From: Actinomycetota bacterium
GTDB lineage: Bacteria; Actinomycetota; Acidimicrobiia; IMCC26256; PALSA-610
Assembly (NCBI GenBank): GCA_005773635.1
Contig: SXHN01000072.1
Coordinates: forward strand, 1-64,000
Direction: 5' to 3'
DNA length: 64,000 nucleotides
Positions 36,059 through 44,460 of this stretch are shown piece by piece. The notes under the pieces were generated by a model. That model was given only the letters and a program-made list of their open reading frames with translations, was not told the origin of the DNA and made no database searches. Within the stretch, counting starts at the first letter, position 1, and each line of letters opens with the position of its first letter. Made by a program: the position numbers and the translations under genes.

Positions 36059-36174
36059 GAATAGGAGTTTTACCGATATTGCATGTGGCAGCAATGACAA
36101 TATCCGGTCATTTACTGCCAGAATGGCTGTCCCCGGTGGCCGCCGCCCTATCTCCAGTCACTACGCTTGCAGCG

Positions 36175-37422
36175 ATGCCTTTTCAGCGTGGCCATGCCGA
36201 TGTTGATGGTCCCGCAAACTGCACCCAGAACCATCTACAGGTTCAACGCCATCGCGCTCCACACCTGGGCCGAGCGCGGATCACGCTCCCAGTGTTCGCA
36301 GCCTCAATCCTGGCGCTCCTGGCAGCCTCAGTCGTTCCCGTCACCGGGGCCACGACTGCGGAATCGCTCGCGCAAGCCAAAGCGCGGCTACTCGTGCTGC
36401 GCGCCGAAGGGCGGGAGTTCGCTCAGAAGTTTGATGTTGCTGAGGAGCGGCTCGATGAACTCGACGATCAGATTGCGGCGACAACAGCCCGGCTCGATTC
36501 ACTCACTCGGGCATCAGCGGCGCAACGAGCCGACCTGGCGAGAATCGCGGCACGGCTCTACGTCTCGGGCTCGGCTTCGCAGCCTCAACCAAACCCGCGC
36601 GCGCTCGATGTCGCGCGTTCTACTACGTACGAACAAACGCTCGCCGATCGCGACCGTGCAGCGATAGAGCGCTACGGACGCACAGCATCAGAGCTACGTG
36701 ACCGAAAAGCGACGTTAAACGAAGCAAAAGATCAGCAGCAGGAGTCGTTATCCGAGCTTGCCGCGCAACGAGCGCAGCTCGACAAGCGCCTCGCCGAAAC
36801 CCAAGCGATCTACGACCGCTATGGCATCAAGCTTGCCCAAGAAGCAGCCGCGGCAGAAGCCGAAGCTGCCGCCGCCAAAGCACGCGCGGACGCGGCCCGT
36901 ACAGCTACAACCCGTCGGCCGTCGTCCAATCCGGGCAGTGGTTCCGGAACAACTCCACCCACCCGGCCAACCGCGACAACAACACCAAGTGGTGGTGGTG
37001 GTGGTGGTGGCGGAGGCACGCCGGCCGGCGGCGCGTACGGTATGACCACGTGCCCAGTACGCGGCGCGAACTACTTCACCGATACCTGGGGCGCACCGCG
37101 ATCGGGCGGACGCCAGCACAAAGGGGTCGACATGATGGCGGCGCAAGGCACGCCGGTCGTGGCGGTCGTCAATGGCACGATTGTGCAGCGTTCCGGATCA
37201 AACCAGGGCCTCGGGATCTTCTTCGCAGGCGATAATGGCAATAGCTATTGGTATTTCCACCTGGTTCGCTACGAAGGCGGCCCTCGTCGCGCATCTGCTG
37301 GCGAAGTCATCGGATACGTCGGCCACACCGGCGCTACCCGCGCCGACCACCTCCACTTCGAGATTCACCCCGGTGGTGGAGGCCCCGTCAACCCAACCGC
37401 TGCCGTCCGCGCCGTCTGCTGA
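36175..37422 (+). CDS. M23 (LytM-type) peptidase with coiled coil, secreted
   Basis: 415 residues from an ATG at 36175; the true start is uncertain because no good ribosome site is seen. A signal peptide (LPVFAASILALLAASVVPVTG) precedes a long coiled coil (about residues 60-260), an Ala/Thr/Pro and Gly-rich linker, and a C-terminal M23 domain with QHKGVDMMAAQGTPVVAV (His and Asp zinc ligands) and HLHFEIHPGGG. This EnvC/NlpD-like architecture acts in peptidoglycan hydrolysis or its activation during division. The linker is encoded by a short GGT repeat. Confidence 0.82.
   Translation: MPFQRGHADVDGPANCTQNHLQVQRHRAPHLGRARITLPVFAASILALLAASVVPVTGATTAESLAQAKARLLVLRAEGREFAQKFDVAEERLDELDDQIAATTARLDSLTRASAAQRADLARIAARLYVSGSASQPQPNPRALDVARSTTYEQTLADRDRAAIERYGRTASELRDRKATLNEAKDQQQESLSELAAQRAQLDKRLAETQAIYDRYGIKLAQEAAAAEAEAAAAKARADAARTATTRRPSSNPGSGSGTTPPTRPTATTTPSGGGGGGGGGTPAGGAYGMTTCPVRGANYFTDTWGAPRSGGRQHKGVDMMAAQGTPVVAVVNGTIVQRSGSNQGLGIFFAGDNGNSYWYFHLVRYEGGPRRASAGEVIGYVGHTGATRADHLHFEIHPGGGGPVNPTAAVRAVC
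36991..37010 (+). repeat. (GGT)6 trinucleotide repeat
   Basis: Six GGT units followed by GG of the next GGC codon, encoding part of a nine-Gly linker in the M23 peptidase. Length changes would alter only linker length because the unit is one codon. Confidence 0.9.
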
Positions 37423-37597
37423 TCTCTACAAACAAACTTGCCAGCACGCGCGGCAACATGCGAGCGCGTTGCAGATACGCGCAAGATGAACTGCGAGAAC
37501 TTCACCAGAGCGACGATGGCGCGTTTCTTTACCGTGGGCGGTCGAATCTCGCGCCAACCAGACCCGACGAATTCGGCATGGTTGTCACGACGACTTA

Positions 37598-37620
37598 TGA
37601 TCTGACGCCCCGTCAGATCA
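37598..37620. promoter_or_regulatory. Palindromic operator, copy 2 of 3 (fadE-fadE-fadA6 operon)
   Basis: TGATCTGACG (37598-37607), CCC, CGTCAGATCA (37611-37620) is a perfect 10-3-10 inverted repeat, 27 bases before the acyl-CoA dehydrogenase start. The rest of the 225-base gap to the M23 gene shows nothing else I can identify. Confidence 0.8.
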
Positions 37621-37647
37621 GCCTTCAGGTCACGTGAATCCGGAGCT

Positions 37648-38799
37648 ATGGACCTCAGTTTTTCTCCCGCAGAAGAAGCGTTCCGCACCGAGCTACGTGC
37701 GTGGCTTGCGGCCAACGTTCCCAGCCCATCGCTCCCCTCGGGCGACACCGCGGAGGGCTTCGCGTTACACCTTGAGTGGGAGCGGAAGCTCTTCGCCGCG
37801 CGATACGCAGTTGTGAGTTGGCCCGAGGAATTTGGTGGTCGCGACGCATCGCTCTGGGAGTGGCTGATCTTCGAGGAAGAATATTGGCTCGCAGGCGCGC
37901 CACAACGCGTCACGCAGAACGGAATCTTCCTCCTCGCACCCACCATCTTCGAATTCGGCACATCTGCGCAGCAGCACGCAATTCTGCAGAAGATGGCGTG
38001 CGGTGAACAGACCTGGTGCCAGGGCTGGAGCGAACCAAACGCGGGGAGCGACCTCGCCGGCATTTCGAGCACCGCGACACGCGACGACGCCGATGACGGA
38101 TGGCGCCTGAACGGACAAAAGACGTGGACAACTCGCGGCGCGTTCTGCACCCATCTCTTTGGATTGTTCCGCACCGACCCATCGGCTGAGCGTCACAACG
38201 GCATGACCTATTTGTTGGTGGATCTTGATCAGCCCGGTATCACAGTGCGCGGCGTTGAACGTCTCGACGGCGACGAGGGATTCGCGGAAGTGTTCTTTGA
38301 CGACGCATTTGTGCCCGACAGCATGGTGCTCGGCGAAGTGAACAAAGGGTGGGGTGTCGCAATGGCGACAACAGGTTCCGAACGAGGTCTCACCTTGCGG
38401 TCGCCAGGACGTTTCCTCGCTACCGCACACAAGCTCATCGATCTCGCGCAACAGCTGCCGCACGACGCGACTCCCGAACTTCGCGATCGCATCACCCAAG
38501 CTTGGATTGATGCGCAGGCCTACCGCTGGCAAACTTTTTGGACCGTCACCAAACTGGTGGAAGGCGGCCATACCGGCCCGGAATCCAGCATGGTCAAGGT
38601 GTTTTGGAGTGAACTTGACGTGGAACTCCACGAAATCGCGCTCGACCTGCTCGGGCCGCATGCTGAGCTCGTCGACGGCGAATTCGCCCATTGGATGAAG
38701 GGCTATCAGTTCGCACTGTCGGGCCCGATCTACGCAGGCACCAACGAAATCCAACGCAACGTGATCGCCGAACGAGTGTTGGGACTCCCCCGCAAATGA
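37648..38799 (+). CDS. Acyl-CoA dehydrogenase, subunit 1 of a heteromeric pair
   Basis: 383 residues. Family features are LFAARYAVVSWPEEFGGRDA, TWCQGWSEPNAGSDLAG, WRLNGQKTWTT, and the C-terminal GPIYAGTNEIQRNVIAERVLG. The stop overlaps the start of a second, shorter dehydrogenase. In mycobacteria many steroid-specific acyl-CoA dehydrogenases are alpha2-beta2 enzymes from adjacent fadE genes, each lacking half of a FAD site, and this pair probably works likewise. Placement with fadA6 suggests ring C/D intermediates (FadE31-FadE32-like). Confidence 0.84.
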   Translation: MDLSFSPAEEAFRTELRAWLAANVPSPSLPSGDTAEGFALHLEWERKLFAARYAVVSWPEEFGGRDASLWEWLIFEEEYWLAGAPQRVTQNGIFLLAPTIFEFGTSAQQHAILQKMACGEQTWCQGWSEPNAGSDLAGISSTATRDDADDGWRLNGQKTWTTRGAFCTHLFGLFRTDPSAERHNGMTYLLVDLDQPGITVRGVERLDGDEGFAEVFFDDAFVPDSMVLGEVNKGWGVAMATTGSERGLTLRSPGRFLATAHKLIDLAQQLPHDATPELRDRITQAWIDAQAYRWQTFWTVTKLVEGGHTGPESSMVKVFWSELDVELHEIALDLLGPHAELVDGEFAHWMKGYQFALSGPIYAGTNEIQRNVIAERVLGLPRK

Positions 38800-39752
38800 A
38801 GTTTTCGTTCACCGACGATCAAGACGCGTTTCACGATGCGGTGCGCGACCTCTTGGCGCAAAGGTGCACAGCTGCAAAGGTGCGCGCCGCGTGGAGCAAT
38901 CGCACCGGCCGCACGCCCGATGCTTGGAGTGCACTCAGCGAAATGGGAGTGCTCGACGCACTGCGCCCAGAATCCGACGGCGGGCTCGGGCTGAATGAAG
39001 TCGACGTCATTCGCATTCTCGAAGCCACCGGCCGCGTGGCACTGCCTGAACCGATCGTCGAGACCATGATGGTCGCGGCGCCGTTGAATTTGGCGAGCGT
39101 CGGCCAATCGGCGAGCGTCACGATTCCCGAATCTCCGCTTGCCCCTTGGGCCAATAGCACCGATGTGGTCATCTCACTCGCAGCCGACGGATTGCGAGCA
39201 CATGCGGCCGCGGCGATTACGTGCACATCAAGGGGGTCGGTAGATGGAGCCCGACGACTGTTTCAGGTCGCGCTCGATGATGTTGCGGTCGCGTCAACAC
39301 ATGTGGCGATCGCATTTCGTCGCGGTGTACTCGGGTATGCCGCGCAGCTGTGTGGGCTCAGCGACACGATGCTCGCGCTCACCGTGGAGTACGCGAAGGA
39401 ACGCAAACAGTTCGGCGTACCCATTGGTACGTTTCAAGCGGTGAAACATCAGCTCGCAAACGCGCGTATCAAACTCGAGTTTGCGCGGCCGCTCGTATAT
39501 CGCGCCGCGATGTCGCTTGCCACAAATGACCCGGCGGCCTCAATGCACACGAGCATGGCAAAGGCGGTCGCAGGTGACGCCGCAATGGCGAGCGCGAAGG
39601 CATCACTGCAATGTCACGGCGCGATCGGCTACACAACCGAACACGATCTGCACCTCTACATGAAACGGGCGTGGGCGCTGAACGCGGCGTGGGGCGACGC
39701 TGCATGGCACCGTCGCCGAATTTCCAACGTGTTGTTGAGCGACGCTCAATAG
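38796..39752 (+). CDS. Acyl-CoA dehydrogenase, subunit 2 of a heteromeric pair
   Basis: 318 residues from an ATG overlapping the previous stop. It is short for the family: the middle beta domain is reduced, while KERKQFGVPIGTFQAVKHQLA and SLQCHGAIGYTTEHDLHLY are intact. These match the FadE32/FadE33 type (recalled as about 318 residues). It is followed 22 bases later by fadA6, so dehydrogenation and thiolysis genes are coupled. Confidence 0.83.
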   Translation: MKFSFTDDQDAFHDAVRDLLAQRCTAAKVRAAWSNRTGRTPDAWSALSEMGVLDALRPESDGGLGLNEVDVIRILEATGRVALPEPIVETMMVAAPLNLASVGQSASVTIPESPLAPWANSTDVVISLAADGLRAHAAAAITCTSRGSVDGARRLFQVALDDVAVASTHVAIAFRRGVLGYAAQLCGLSDTMLALTVEYAKERKQFGVPIGTFQAVKHQLANARIKLEFARPLVYRAAMSLATNDPAASMHTSMAKAVAGDAAMASAKASLQCHGAIGYTTEHDLHLYMKRAWALNAAWGDAAWHRRRISNVLLSDAQ

Positions 39753-39774
39753 CCAATGATTACAGGAGTATTCC

Positions 39775-40923
39775 ATGGCTGAGGCCTATATCGTCGACGC
39801 AGTCCGCAGCCCCGTGGGCCGCAAGAATGGTGGATTGAAAGACATACACCCTGCGGATTTGGGCGCGCACAGTATCGCTGCACTGATGCACAGAACTGGT
39901 CTCGATCCAATGGCAGTCGATGACGTGGTGTTCGGCTGCGTCGATACGATCGGGCCACAAGCCGGAGATATTGCGCGCACTGCGTGGCTGGTAGCGGGGC
40001 TGCCCGACGCGATTCCTGGCACGACCGTCGATCGCCAGTGTGGTAGCAGCCAACAAGCGGTCCACTTCGCAGTACAAGCTGTCATGAGCGGGACTATGGA
40101 CATCGTCGTCGCCGGCGGCGTGCAAAACATGAGCATGATCCCAATCAGCAGCGCGATGACAGTCGCACAACCAATGGGATTTGAGACTCCTTTCAGCACC
40201 TCGCCGGGTTGGCAAGCGCGTTACGGTGACCAAGAAATCAGCCAGTTTCGTTCGGCCGAAATGATCGCTGAGCATTGGAACATCTCGCGCGTCGAAATGG
40301 AAGACTTCGCAATCGAATCGCATCGCCGCGGGCTGCGAGCAATTACCGAAGGCCGCTTTGAACGAGAGATTGCTCCACTCGCGGGCGTCGCCCACGACGA
40401 AGGCCCGCGGGAACCCAACGTCGACAAGATTCGTTCACTGCGCACGCTCGTTGAGGGCGGTCGCCTCACGGCCGCGGTCAGCTCGCAAATTTCTGATGCT
40501 TCAGCCGCGTTGTTGATCGTGAACGAAAAGGCATTGAAAACACATGGCCTCATACCCCGTGCCCGCATTCATCATCTCTCGGTGCGCGGCGCAGACCCAG
40601 TATGGATGCTCACTGCGCCAATTCCCGCGACGCAGTACGCAATGAAAAAGTCGGGTATGACACTCGATCAAATTGATCTCATCGAAATCAACGAAGCCTT
40701 TGCATCTGTGGTGCTCGCCTGGCAACGTGAAACCGGTGTCGACTTATCCAAAGTCAATGTCAATGGCGGTGCCATCGCACTCGGTCACCCACTTGGGGCA
40801 ACCGGAGCGCGCCTTATGACAACGCTGCTCAACGAACTCGAACGCACCGGCGGCCGATTCGGCATGCAGACGATGTGTGAAGGCGGGGGCCAAGCCAACG
40901 TCACCATCATCGAACGCCTGTAA
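39775..40923 (+). CDS. fadA6: Thiolase FadA6 (acetyl-CoA acyltransferase)
   Basis: 382 residues with the full thiolase set: nucleophile C89 in VDRQCGSSQQAV, GGAIALGHPLGATGAR with the catalytic His, and TMCEGGGQANV with the second Cys. MAEAYIVDAVRSPVGRKNGG and the YGDQEISQFRSAEMIAEHWN segment match M. tuberculosis FadA6 (Rv3556c) closely as recalled. FadA6 cleaves acetyl-CoA from C/D-ring propionate derivatives. It is the last gene of the operon controlled by operator copy 2. Before the next gene there are 56 bases without a clear terminator. Confidence 0.88.
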   Translation: MAEAYIVDAVRSPVGRKNGGLKDIHPADLGAHSIAALMHRTGLDPMAVDDVVFGCVDTIGPQAGDIARTAWLVAGLPDAIPGTTVDRQCGSSQQAVHFAVQAVMSGTMDIVVAGGVQNMSMIPISSAMTVAQPMGFETPFSTSPGWQARYGDQEISQFRSAEMIAEHWNISRVEMEDFAIESHRRGLRAITEGRFEREIAPLAGVAHDEGPREPNVDKIRSLRTLVEGGRLTAAVSSQISDASAALLIVNEKALKTHGLIPRARIHHLSVRGADPVWMLTAPIPATQYAMKKSGMTLDQIDLIEINEAFASVVLAWQRETGVDLSKVNVNGGAIALGHPLGATGARLMTTLLNELERTGGRFGMQTMCEGGGQANVTIIERL

Positions 40924-40979
40924 ATCCAGAAGTGGTGATATATCCACCGCCGGTCGATCACATTTCGTTAAGGTAAGCC

Positions 40980-41546
40980 ATGACTTCCGTGCCGCCACCG
41001 CCCCCCGTCGACGCCCAGCCATGGGGCGAACCCATTGCATATCAACCCTCCATGCAAATCGCGTACGCGAGTTGGGGAGCGCGTTTGGGTGCGCTTTTGA
41101 TCGACAGCTTCATTGTTGGAGCGATGAACATCCCGGCAATCATTGCCGTCTTTGCGGGTCCTAAAACCACCGAATCCTGCTCGGTCGGCAGCGATGGCAA
41201 CATCGACTTCAGTGGTGGCGTCAATAACGCGATCTGTGAGGTTCCGAGCGGCACGACCTGGGCGCTTTGTGGCCTGCTGTTGGTCGCGGCTTTCGTCGGA
41301 GGTCTCGTATATCGAGCCAAGACCGATGGGGTGACCGGCCAGACGATTGGCCGAAAAGCCGTCGGAATCAAGCTGGTCGATATCAACACCGGCCAACCAA
41401 CTGGTGCCGTTCGAGCCGTCGCCCGCCAGTTTGCCTACACAATCTCGGCAATTCCGTGCTACATCGGTTTTCTGTTTCCGCTCTGGGACGCCAAGAAGCA
41501 AGCGCTACACGACAAGGTGCTGTCGACCGTCGTTATCAAGGCGTAG
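40980..41546 (+). CDS. RDD-family membrane protein
   Basis: 188 residues. A Pro-rich cytoplasmic N-terminus (PPPPPVDAQPWGEP) leads into three or four transmembrane helices. The RDD hallmarks are LGALLIDSF near residue 40 and TIGRKAVGIKLVD before the last helix, ending KKQALHDKVLSTVVI. Function unknown; RDD proteins are proposed transporters or stress-related. AAGG lies just upstream of the ATG. Confidence 0.8.
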   Translation: MTSVPPPPPVDAQPWGEPIAYQPSMQIAYASWGARLGALLIDSFIVGAMNIPAIIAVFAGPKTTESCSVGSDGNIDFSGGVNNAICEVPSGTTWALCGLLLVAAFVGGLVYRAKTDGVTGQTIGRKAVGIKLVDINTGQPTGAVRAVARQFAYTISAIPCYIGFLFPLWDAKKQALHDKVLSTVVIKA

Positions 41547-41556
41547 CCCCGACGAT

Positions 41557-41784
41557 CTAGTCGTCCTTCAACGCAACTGCGTTTGGGGTTACGTTCATCT
41601 TGGGCACGTATTCGGCTTTGTCGATGTCTTGGGCACTCGCGGCAAACTTCTCACGTAGAGATTCCGCGCAGGCCGCACAAGGCCCATGGAATCGCTGGTG
41701 CACAACTGCACCACAGCGCGGGCATCCGCACTCGACATCGGGATAGTCGTTGGCATTGATGACGTCGAGCACTCCCATTCCCAT
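41557..41784 (-). CDS. Small zinc-ribbon protein
   Basis: 75 residues if the ATG at 41784 is used; two other in-frame starts exist (41805 TTG, 41778 ATG). VECGCPRCGAVVHQRF and GPCAACAESLREKF form two CxxC pairs expected to bind zinc. The C-terminus VPKMNVTPNAVALKDD looks conserved-like. It faces the RDD gene tail to tail. Function unknown. Confidence 0.55.
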   Translation of the reverse strand: MGMGVLDVINANDYPDVECGCPRCGAVVHQRFHGPCAACAESLREKFAASAQDIDKAEYVPKMNVTPNAVALKDD

Positions 41785-41883
41785 GGCCGCATACTCGCGC
41801 GGCAATACCCTCAGTGCGGGTATTTGTCACACCGACGATGCAGCCATCTTGTCGCCGATCTGCACACACTGCATGCTGCGACC

Positions 41884-42075
41884 ATGGCGAACCGGTTGGG
41901 TCTCATTGGGCGCGGGACGCTCCTCGGCATGCTGTGGGGCATCACCGCAGGCACTTTCTACGGCACCACTTGGCAACAGGGTGCCCTCGTTGGCCTCGCG
42001 CTCTGGGGTCCGTGCGTTTTCGTCGCCGTACCAGGGCCGCACCCGACCGTATACGACCCAATCCGCGTCGAATAG
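41884..42075 (+). CDS. Small hydrophobic membrane protein
   Basis: 63 residues. The Gly-rich segment LLGMLWGITAGTFYGTTWQQ is followed by a second hydrophobic stretch LVGLALWGPCVFVAVPG, suggesting a two-helix membrane hairpin. It lies in a 315-base gap between the zinc-ribbon gene and the M15 peptidase and is 25 bases before the latter on the same strand. No family recognised. Coding status is moderately likely. Confidence 0.4.
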   Translation: MANRLGLIGRGTLLGMLWGITAGTFYGTTWQQGALVGLALWGPCVFVAVPGPHPTVYDPIRVE

Positions 42076-42099
42076 GGCTACGCGCGCCACAATGGCACT

Positions 42100-42876
42100 A
42101 TGCGCGTTGCACAAGTCTCGTTTGGGTTAGCCGTCGCGGTGGCGTTGTCGTCGTCGTGTGGTGTGTTCCAACGCGATCCCGACCGCCGCGAATCAAGCAC
42201 ACGGCGAGCATCAGCGCACACAGCCGCGACGACTCCTCCCACGGCGCCCCGTCGAATTGTCATCCCTGCGCCTCAAGGAATGGTCGCGGACTCAACCCAT
42301 CGGTTCAGCTACACCTCCGACCACATCTCCGCAGCCATAGCCGCGCGAGTGTCCGGCAGTTCTTGGCGGCCCGGTTGCCCAGTGCCTCTCGAACAGCTTC
42401 GCTATGTGCGGCTGTCCTACTGGGGTTTCGATGGCCTCCCGCACACCGGCGAGCTCATCGTGCACGCCGACGCCGTTGGCACGATTGCGACTGCGTTTCG
42501 ACGCATGCACGCAGCTCGCTTTCGGATCGCGAAAATGCAGCTAGTCGACGACTTCGGCGCCGACGATGATCGCTCCACGCAAGCGAACAACACATCGGCA
42601 TTCAATTGCCGGGCTGTGACTGGCGGCGGACGATTTTCGCAACACTCCTACGGTCGAGCCATCGATATCAACCCGGTCCAAAACCCGTATGTGTATGCCG
42701 ACGGAAACGTGCTCGACCCTGCGGCACGCCCGTACATCAGCCGATCGCCGGTGCGGACGGGCATGATTGTCGACGGCGATGTCGTAGCAACTGCATTCTC
42801 CGAAGCCGGGTGGGGCTGGGGTGGAAACTTCAAGAGTTTCAAGGATTATCAACACTTCAGCGCCAACGGCGGCTAG
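42100..42876 (+). CDS. M15-family D-Ala/L-Ala peptidase-like exported protein
   Basis: 258 residues. The N-terminal hydrophobic stretch ends in SSSCG, a possible but non-standard lipobox. The C-terminal domain (about 110-258) has the M15C signature SQHSYGRAIDIN, supplying His and Asp zinc ligands, and DYQHFS with the third His. Members cut peptidoglycan peptide bonds at the cell wall. A Thr/Pro linker joins the two parts. Confidence 0.78.
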   Translation: MRVAQVSFGLAVAVALSSSCGVFQRDPDRRESSTRRASAHTAATTPPTAPRRIVIPAPQGMVADSTHRFSYTSDHISAAIAARVSGSSWRPGCPVPLEQLRYVRLSYWGFDGLPHTGELIVHADAVGTIATAFRRMHAARFRIAKMQLVDDFGADDDRSTQANNTSAFNCRAVTGGGRFSQHSYGRAIDINPVQNPYVYADGNVLDPAARPYISRSPVRTGMIVDGDVVATAFSEAGWGWGGNFKSFKDYQHFSANGG

Positions 42877-42888
42877 CCAGCTGGCCCA

Positions 42889-43527
42889 CTAACTCATGAA
42901 CACGGTTGGTACCGTAATGCCCAACGGTTTGTGGCGCAGCGTCGCAATACGACGCCCCGTTTGTACGGCGTCTTTCGGCGGACTCAACGCGTCGGCGAGT
43001 AGTAGCGCGCAAGCATCAAGATCTGCGGTGGTGAATGCCAACCCCCAAAATGTCGCAGGCCGCGCCGCGACATCCGGGTCGTCGGAAACTGTTGGCGGCC
43101 CAATGATCTCAAGAATCACTTCGCCTGCGCGCACAAACACTTGACGAATCGGCATCGACTCCGAGCCACCTTTCCGTTCGCGCTTCGGATCGCAACCGGC
43201 GACGACGAATGATGCAACGGTCCGGTCTACGTCGGGAGTTGCGATCACGACGTGGTCGATGATCGTTGCGCCATTCGCGTGAACCGCCGGCGTTCCCAAT
43301 GCGCCGTCGGTCACCGTCGTGGGAAGGCCATCAAGAACCGTTCCTATAGGTATGCCGCGCACAGTCCAGCCGACAACTCCAACGCCGGATGCGCCGCAAC
43401 GCATGGCAACGGTGCCCACCCTGACGGTGTCCCCCTCGACGGTGAACCCGGCGCGGCCCCATGATTGTGCATCATCGCCCATGTCCAGTGCGACAATCTC
43501 CAGCATCGAAGCACTCTGTGCACTCAT
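42889..43527 (-). CDS. VOC/glyoxalase-like superfamily protein
   Basis: 212 residues with a first module HVVIATPDVDRTVASFVVAG and a second AFTTADLDACALLLADAL, the paired beta-alpha-beta layout of VOC proteins. EVILEIIGPP contains a candidate metal-binding Glu. The start overlaps the LLM gene stop (ATGA), so it is coupled to that enzyme and may act in the same catabolic step. Reaction unknown. Confidence 0.75.
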   Translation of the reverse strand: MSAQSASMLEIVALDMGDDAQSWGRAGFTVEGDTVRVGTVAMRCGASGVGVVGWTVRGIPIGTVLDGLPTTVTDGALGTPAVHANGATIIDHVVIATPDVDRTVASFVVAGCDPKRERKGGSESMPIRQVFVRAGEVILEIIGPPTVSDDPDVAARPATFWGLAFTTADLDACALLLADALSPPKDAVQTGRRIATLRHKPLGITVPTVFMS

Positions 43528-44357
43528 AACAGCGCTGCGAACGAGTCGAGGTACGGCAACACTGCATCACGACTTCCCCCCGGGAGCCGCAGCACAACCT
43601 CCTCGATCCCAAGGTCTGCGTAGTAACTCAGTTTGCCGGCCTCGGGAATCGTGCCAAATGGGATCACCGCGAGGTCTTCGACATTCCGGCCGTGCTGGTC
43701 ACACAACGTGCGCAGTTGGTTGAGCGCGGCGCGCACACCGGCACCTCCGATTGGCAGCCAACCATCGGCGTACTCCGCAACATGCGACAGCAACTTCGGG
43801 CCTGGTGCGCCGCCGATCAAAACGGGTGGACCTTTTGGATCACTGCACTTGGGCCACGACCACGAAGGCGAAAAGTCAACGTGGATACCGTGATATTCGC
43901 CTTCATCGTTTTGCCACAACGCCCGCATCGCGGCAATTCGTTCGCGGGTCACATCACGTCGGTCTGGCATCGCAACGCCGTGGTGTGCCAATTCATCGGC
44001 ATTCCAACCGAACCCGATGCCGAGACGAAAACGTCCGCCTGATTGTGAGTCGAGCGTAGCAATCGCCTTGGCGGTAACAATGGGGTCGCGTTGAGCGGGC
44101 AACAAAATACCGGTTCCGACTACGAGATCCGTCGTGACTGCCGCAGCCATCGCGAGTGCGACCAACGGGTCGAGGGTCCGCTTGTATTCCTCCGCGAGTT
44201 GCGATTCTCCCGTCGGTGGCGGCGTCTTACGACTCGTAGGTATGTGGGTGTGTTCGGGAACATACAGCGAGCACAAACCCCTCGCTTCGACTTCGCGGGC
44301 CAAGTCCATGACGCGAATGGTCTGATCGGTTGCAAACATCGTGACGCCGATTCGCAC
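43524..44357 (-). CDS. LLM-class F420-dependent oxidoreductase
   Basis: 277 residues. MRIGVTMFATDQTI, SLYVPEHTHIP, VGTGILLPAQRDPI and RLGIGFGWNADELAHHG are typical of the TIGR03619-like F420 family. It lies under operator copy 3, divergent from an Hsd4A-like SDR, so both should respond to the same repressor. A steroid-related reduction is likely from context. An extra inverted repeat CCGCTGACAGCGG (44375-44387) lies in its leader. Confidence 0.82.
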   Translation of the reverse strand: MRIGVTMFATDQTIRVMDLAREVEARGLCSLYVPEHTHIPTSRKTPPPTGESQLAEEYKRTLDPLVALAMAAAVTTDLVVGTGILLPAQRDPIVTAKAIATLDSQSGGRFRLGIGFGWNADELAHHGVAMPDRRDVTRERIAAMRALWQNDEGEYHGIHVDFSPSWSWPKCSDPKGPPVLIGGAPGPKLLSHVAEYADGWLPIGGAGVRAALNQLRTLCDQHGRNVEDLAVIPFGTIPEAGKLSYYADLGIEEVVLRLPGGSRDAVLPYLDSFAALL

Positions 44358-44374
44358 TGCGACTCCTTCGTGGC

Positions 44375-44387
44375 CCGCTGACAGCGG
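44375..44387. promoter_or_regulatory. Short perfect inverted repeat in LLM gene leader
   Basis: CCGCTG-A-CAGCGG, 17 bases before the LLM start and 11 bases from operator copy 3. It might be a second repressor contact or an mRNA hairpin; short enough to be chance. Confidence 0.35.
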
Positions 44388-44397
44388 AAGTTAGGGT

Positions 44398-44416
44398 ATC
44401 TGACGGGCCGTCAGAA
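44398..44416. promoter_or_regulatory. Palindromic operator, copy 3 of 3 (LLM/SDR divergent promoter)
   Basis: ATCTGACG-GGC-CGTCAGAA keeps the 7-3-7 core TCTGACG/CGTCAGA (44399-44415) of copies 1 and 2. It lies about 45 bases before the SDR start and 41 before the LLM start, a position suited to control of both. Confidence 0.75.
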
Positions 44417-44460
44417 ATTGCATGGCCTCGTGGCATCGGGTCGAACCAAAGGAAAACAAG

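Noticed and set aside
37765-38754. 329-residue minus-strand ORF opposite fadE
   Set aside because: Antisense shadow; the plus-strand acyl-CoA dehydrogenase is unambiguous.
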